Of a stretch of 64,000 bases of DNA, positions 63,584-64,000 are shown piece by piece. A program made the position numbers and the translations under genes. The stretch's first letter is position 1. Every line of letters begins with the position of its first letter. The notes under the pieces were generated by a model, which had not been told where the DNA came from, ran no database searches, and saw only the letters and a list, made by a program, of their open reading frames with translations. The stretch spans positions 2,108,001 to 2,172,000 of the forward strand of contig NZ_CP109994.1 of NCBI RefSeq assembly GCF_025947065.1. Direction: 5' to 3'. The stretch is from Flavobacterium sp. N1736. Lineage in GTDB: Bacteria; Bacteroidota; Bacteroidia; Flavobacteriales; Flavobacteriaceae.

Positions 63584-64000
63584 ATGAGAGCAAAATTATT
63601 ATCCTTCGTTTTAATGCTTGTATCTATTGTAGGTTTTGCACAGCAAGATGCTCAATTTACGCAATATATGTACAATACCATCACTATTAATCCGGCTTAT
63701 GCGGGTTCTCGTGGAGCTTTAAGCATTTTTGGATTGTATCGTACGCAATGGGTTGGACTTGACGGAGCACCTGAAACCAGCAGTTTTTCGGCAAATACAC
63801 CTATAAATAATTCTAATTTAGGAGTTGGTTTCTCTTTGGTCAATGACAAAATTGGTCCTACAAATGAGAACAATTTTTCTGTCGATATTTCTTATACGCT
63901 TCAAACATCTGCTAATTTCAAACTTTCATTTGGAATTAAAGGAACAGCAAATTTATTCAATTTGGATATCAGCAAACTAAATCCTGAAAATCAGAACGAT
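63584..64000 (+). CDS. PorP/SprF family T9SS outer-membrane protein, 3' end beyond window
   Basis: 139 codons seen. Signal peptide (ending VGFAQ), then DAQFTQYMYNTITINPAYAGSRG and FGLYRTQWVGLDGAPET, the signature of PorP/SprF proteins, which help hold CHU_C-tailed adhesins such as SprB at the outer membrane. It starts 28 bp after the adhesin stop, so it is the dedicated partner. The barrel part lies outside the window. Confidence 0.93.
   Translation, partial: MRAKLLSFVLMLVSIVGFAQQDAQFTQYMYNTITINPAYAGSRGALSIFGLYRTQWVGLDGAPETSSFSANTPINNSNLGVGFSLVNDKIGPTNENNFSVDISYTLQTSANFKLSFGIKGTANLFNLDISKLNPENQND

Overview
The window is chromosomal DNA of a Flavobacterium-type member of the Bacteroidetes. 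Evidence seen directly: AT-rich sequence; many promoters with the Bacteroidetes -7 element TAnnTTTG; type IX secretion (T9SS) sorting domains and a PorP/SprF protein; Bacteroidetes-only families (DUF3822, DUF6443-type RHS proteins, OMP_b-brl TonB receptors); and the flavobacterial order DUF3822-rsmD. There are no tRNA or rRNA genes, no CRISPR array and no recognisable transposase.

Layout. 1-10.6 kb is an accessory minus-strand locus of RHS/YD-repeat secreted proteins: a 1358-aa fibronectin-III protein, then a DUF6443/RHS protein with an HExxH C-terminal domain that is split by a one-base frameshift, then a small lipoprotein that may be its immunity partner. A second paralogous RHS gene, cut by the window edge, follows under a duplicated leader. 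11-19.5 kb holds housekeeping and envelope genes: SIMPL protein, rhomboid protease, lipid A-type acyltransferase, a T9SS-exported GH128-like glucanase, glmM, acpH and ggt. 19.5-27.5 kb: ClC channel with CBS domains, a Fic enzyme under a palindromic operator, uvrA, a RelE/ParE toxin-antitoxin pair, a cupin, a candidate structured RNA and a LOG-family protein. 27.7-38.2 kb: a degenerate M1-peptidase/outer-membrane protein, a fused alpha-keto acid dehydrogenase E1, kdsB, ygiD, a RecD-like helicase, DUF3822 and rsmD. 38.2-49.9 kb: a TonB-type receptor divergent from a histidine kinase/response regulator pair, panE, a DAACS symporter, RNase P RNA, an SDR/HxlR divergent pair, BON and BON-LysM proteins and a cupin. 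50-56.3 kb: dnaX, TMEM175 and the polyphosphate set sixA-ppk1-ppx. 56.8-64 kb: a secreted 183-aa protein, a 2058-aa vWA/repeat adhesin with a gliding-motility type CTD, and a partial PorP/SprF partner.

Most notable: dnaX is encoded in two frames joined at a ten-A run containing the exact heptamer A AAA AAG, with a stop 13 nt later. That is the architecture that makes both gamma (361 aa) and tau (585 aa) from one gene in other bacteria. Also notable are several families of palindromic or tandem intergenic repeats, the frameshifted RHS toxin with its candidate immunity gene, and the operator wrapped round the fic promoter.

Limits: all family assignments come from reading motifs by eye. No alignment, structure prediction or database search was run.
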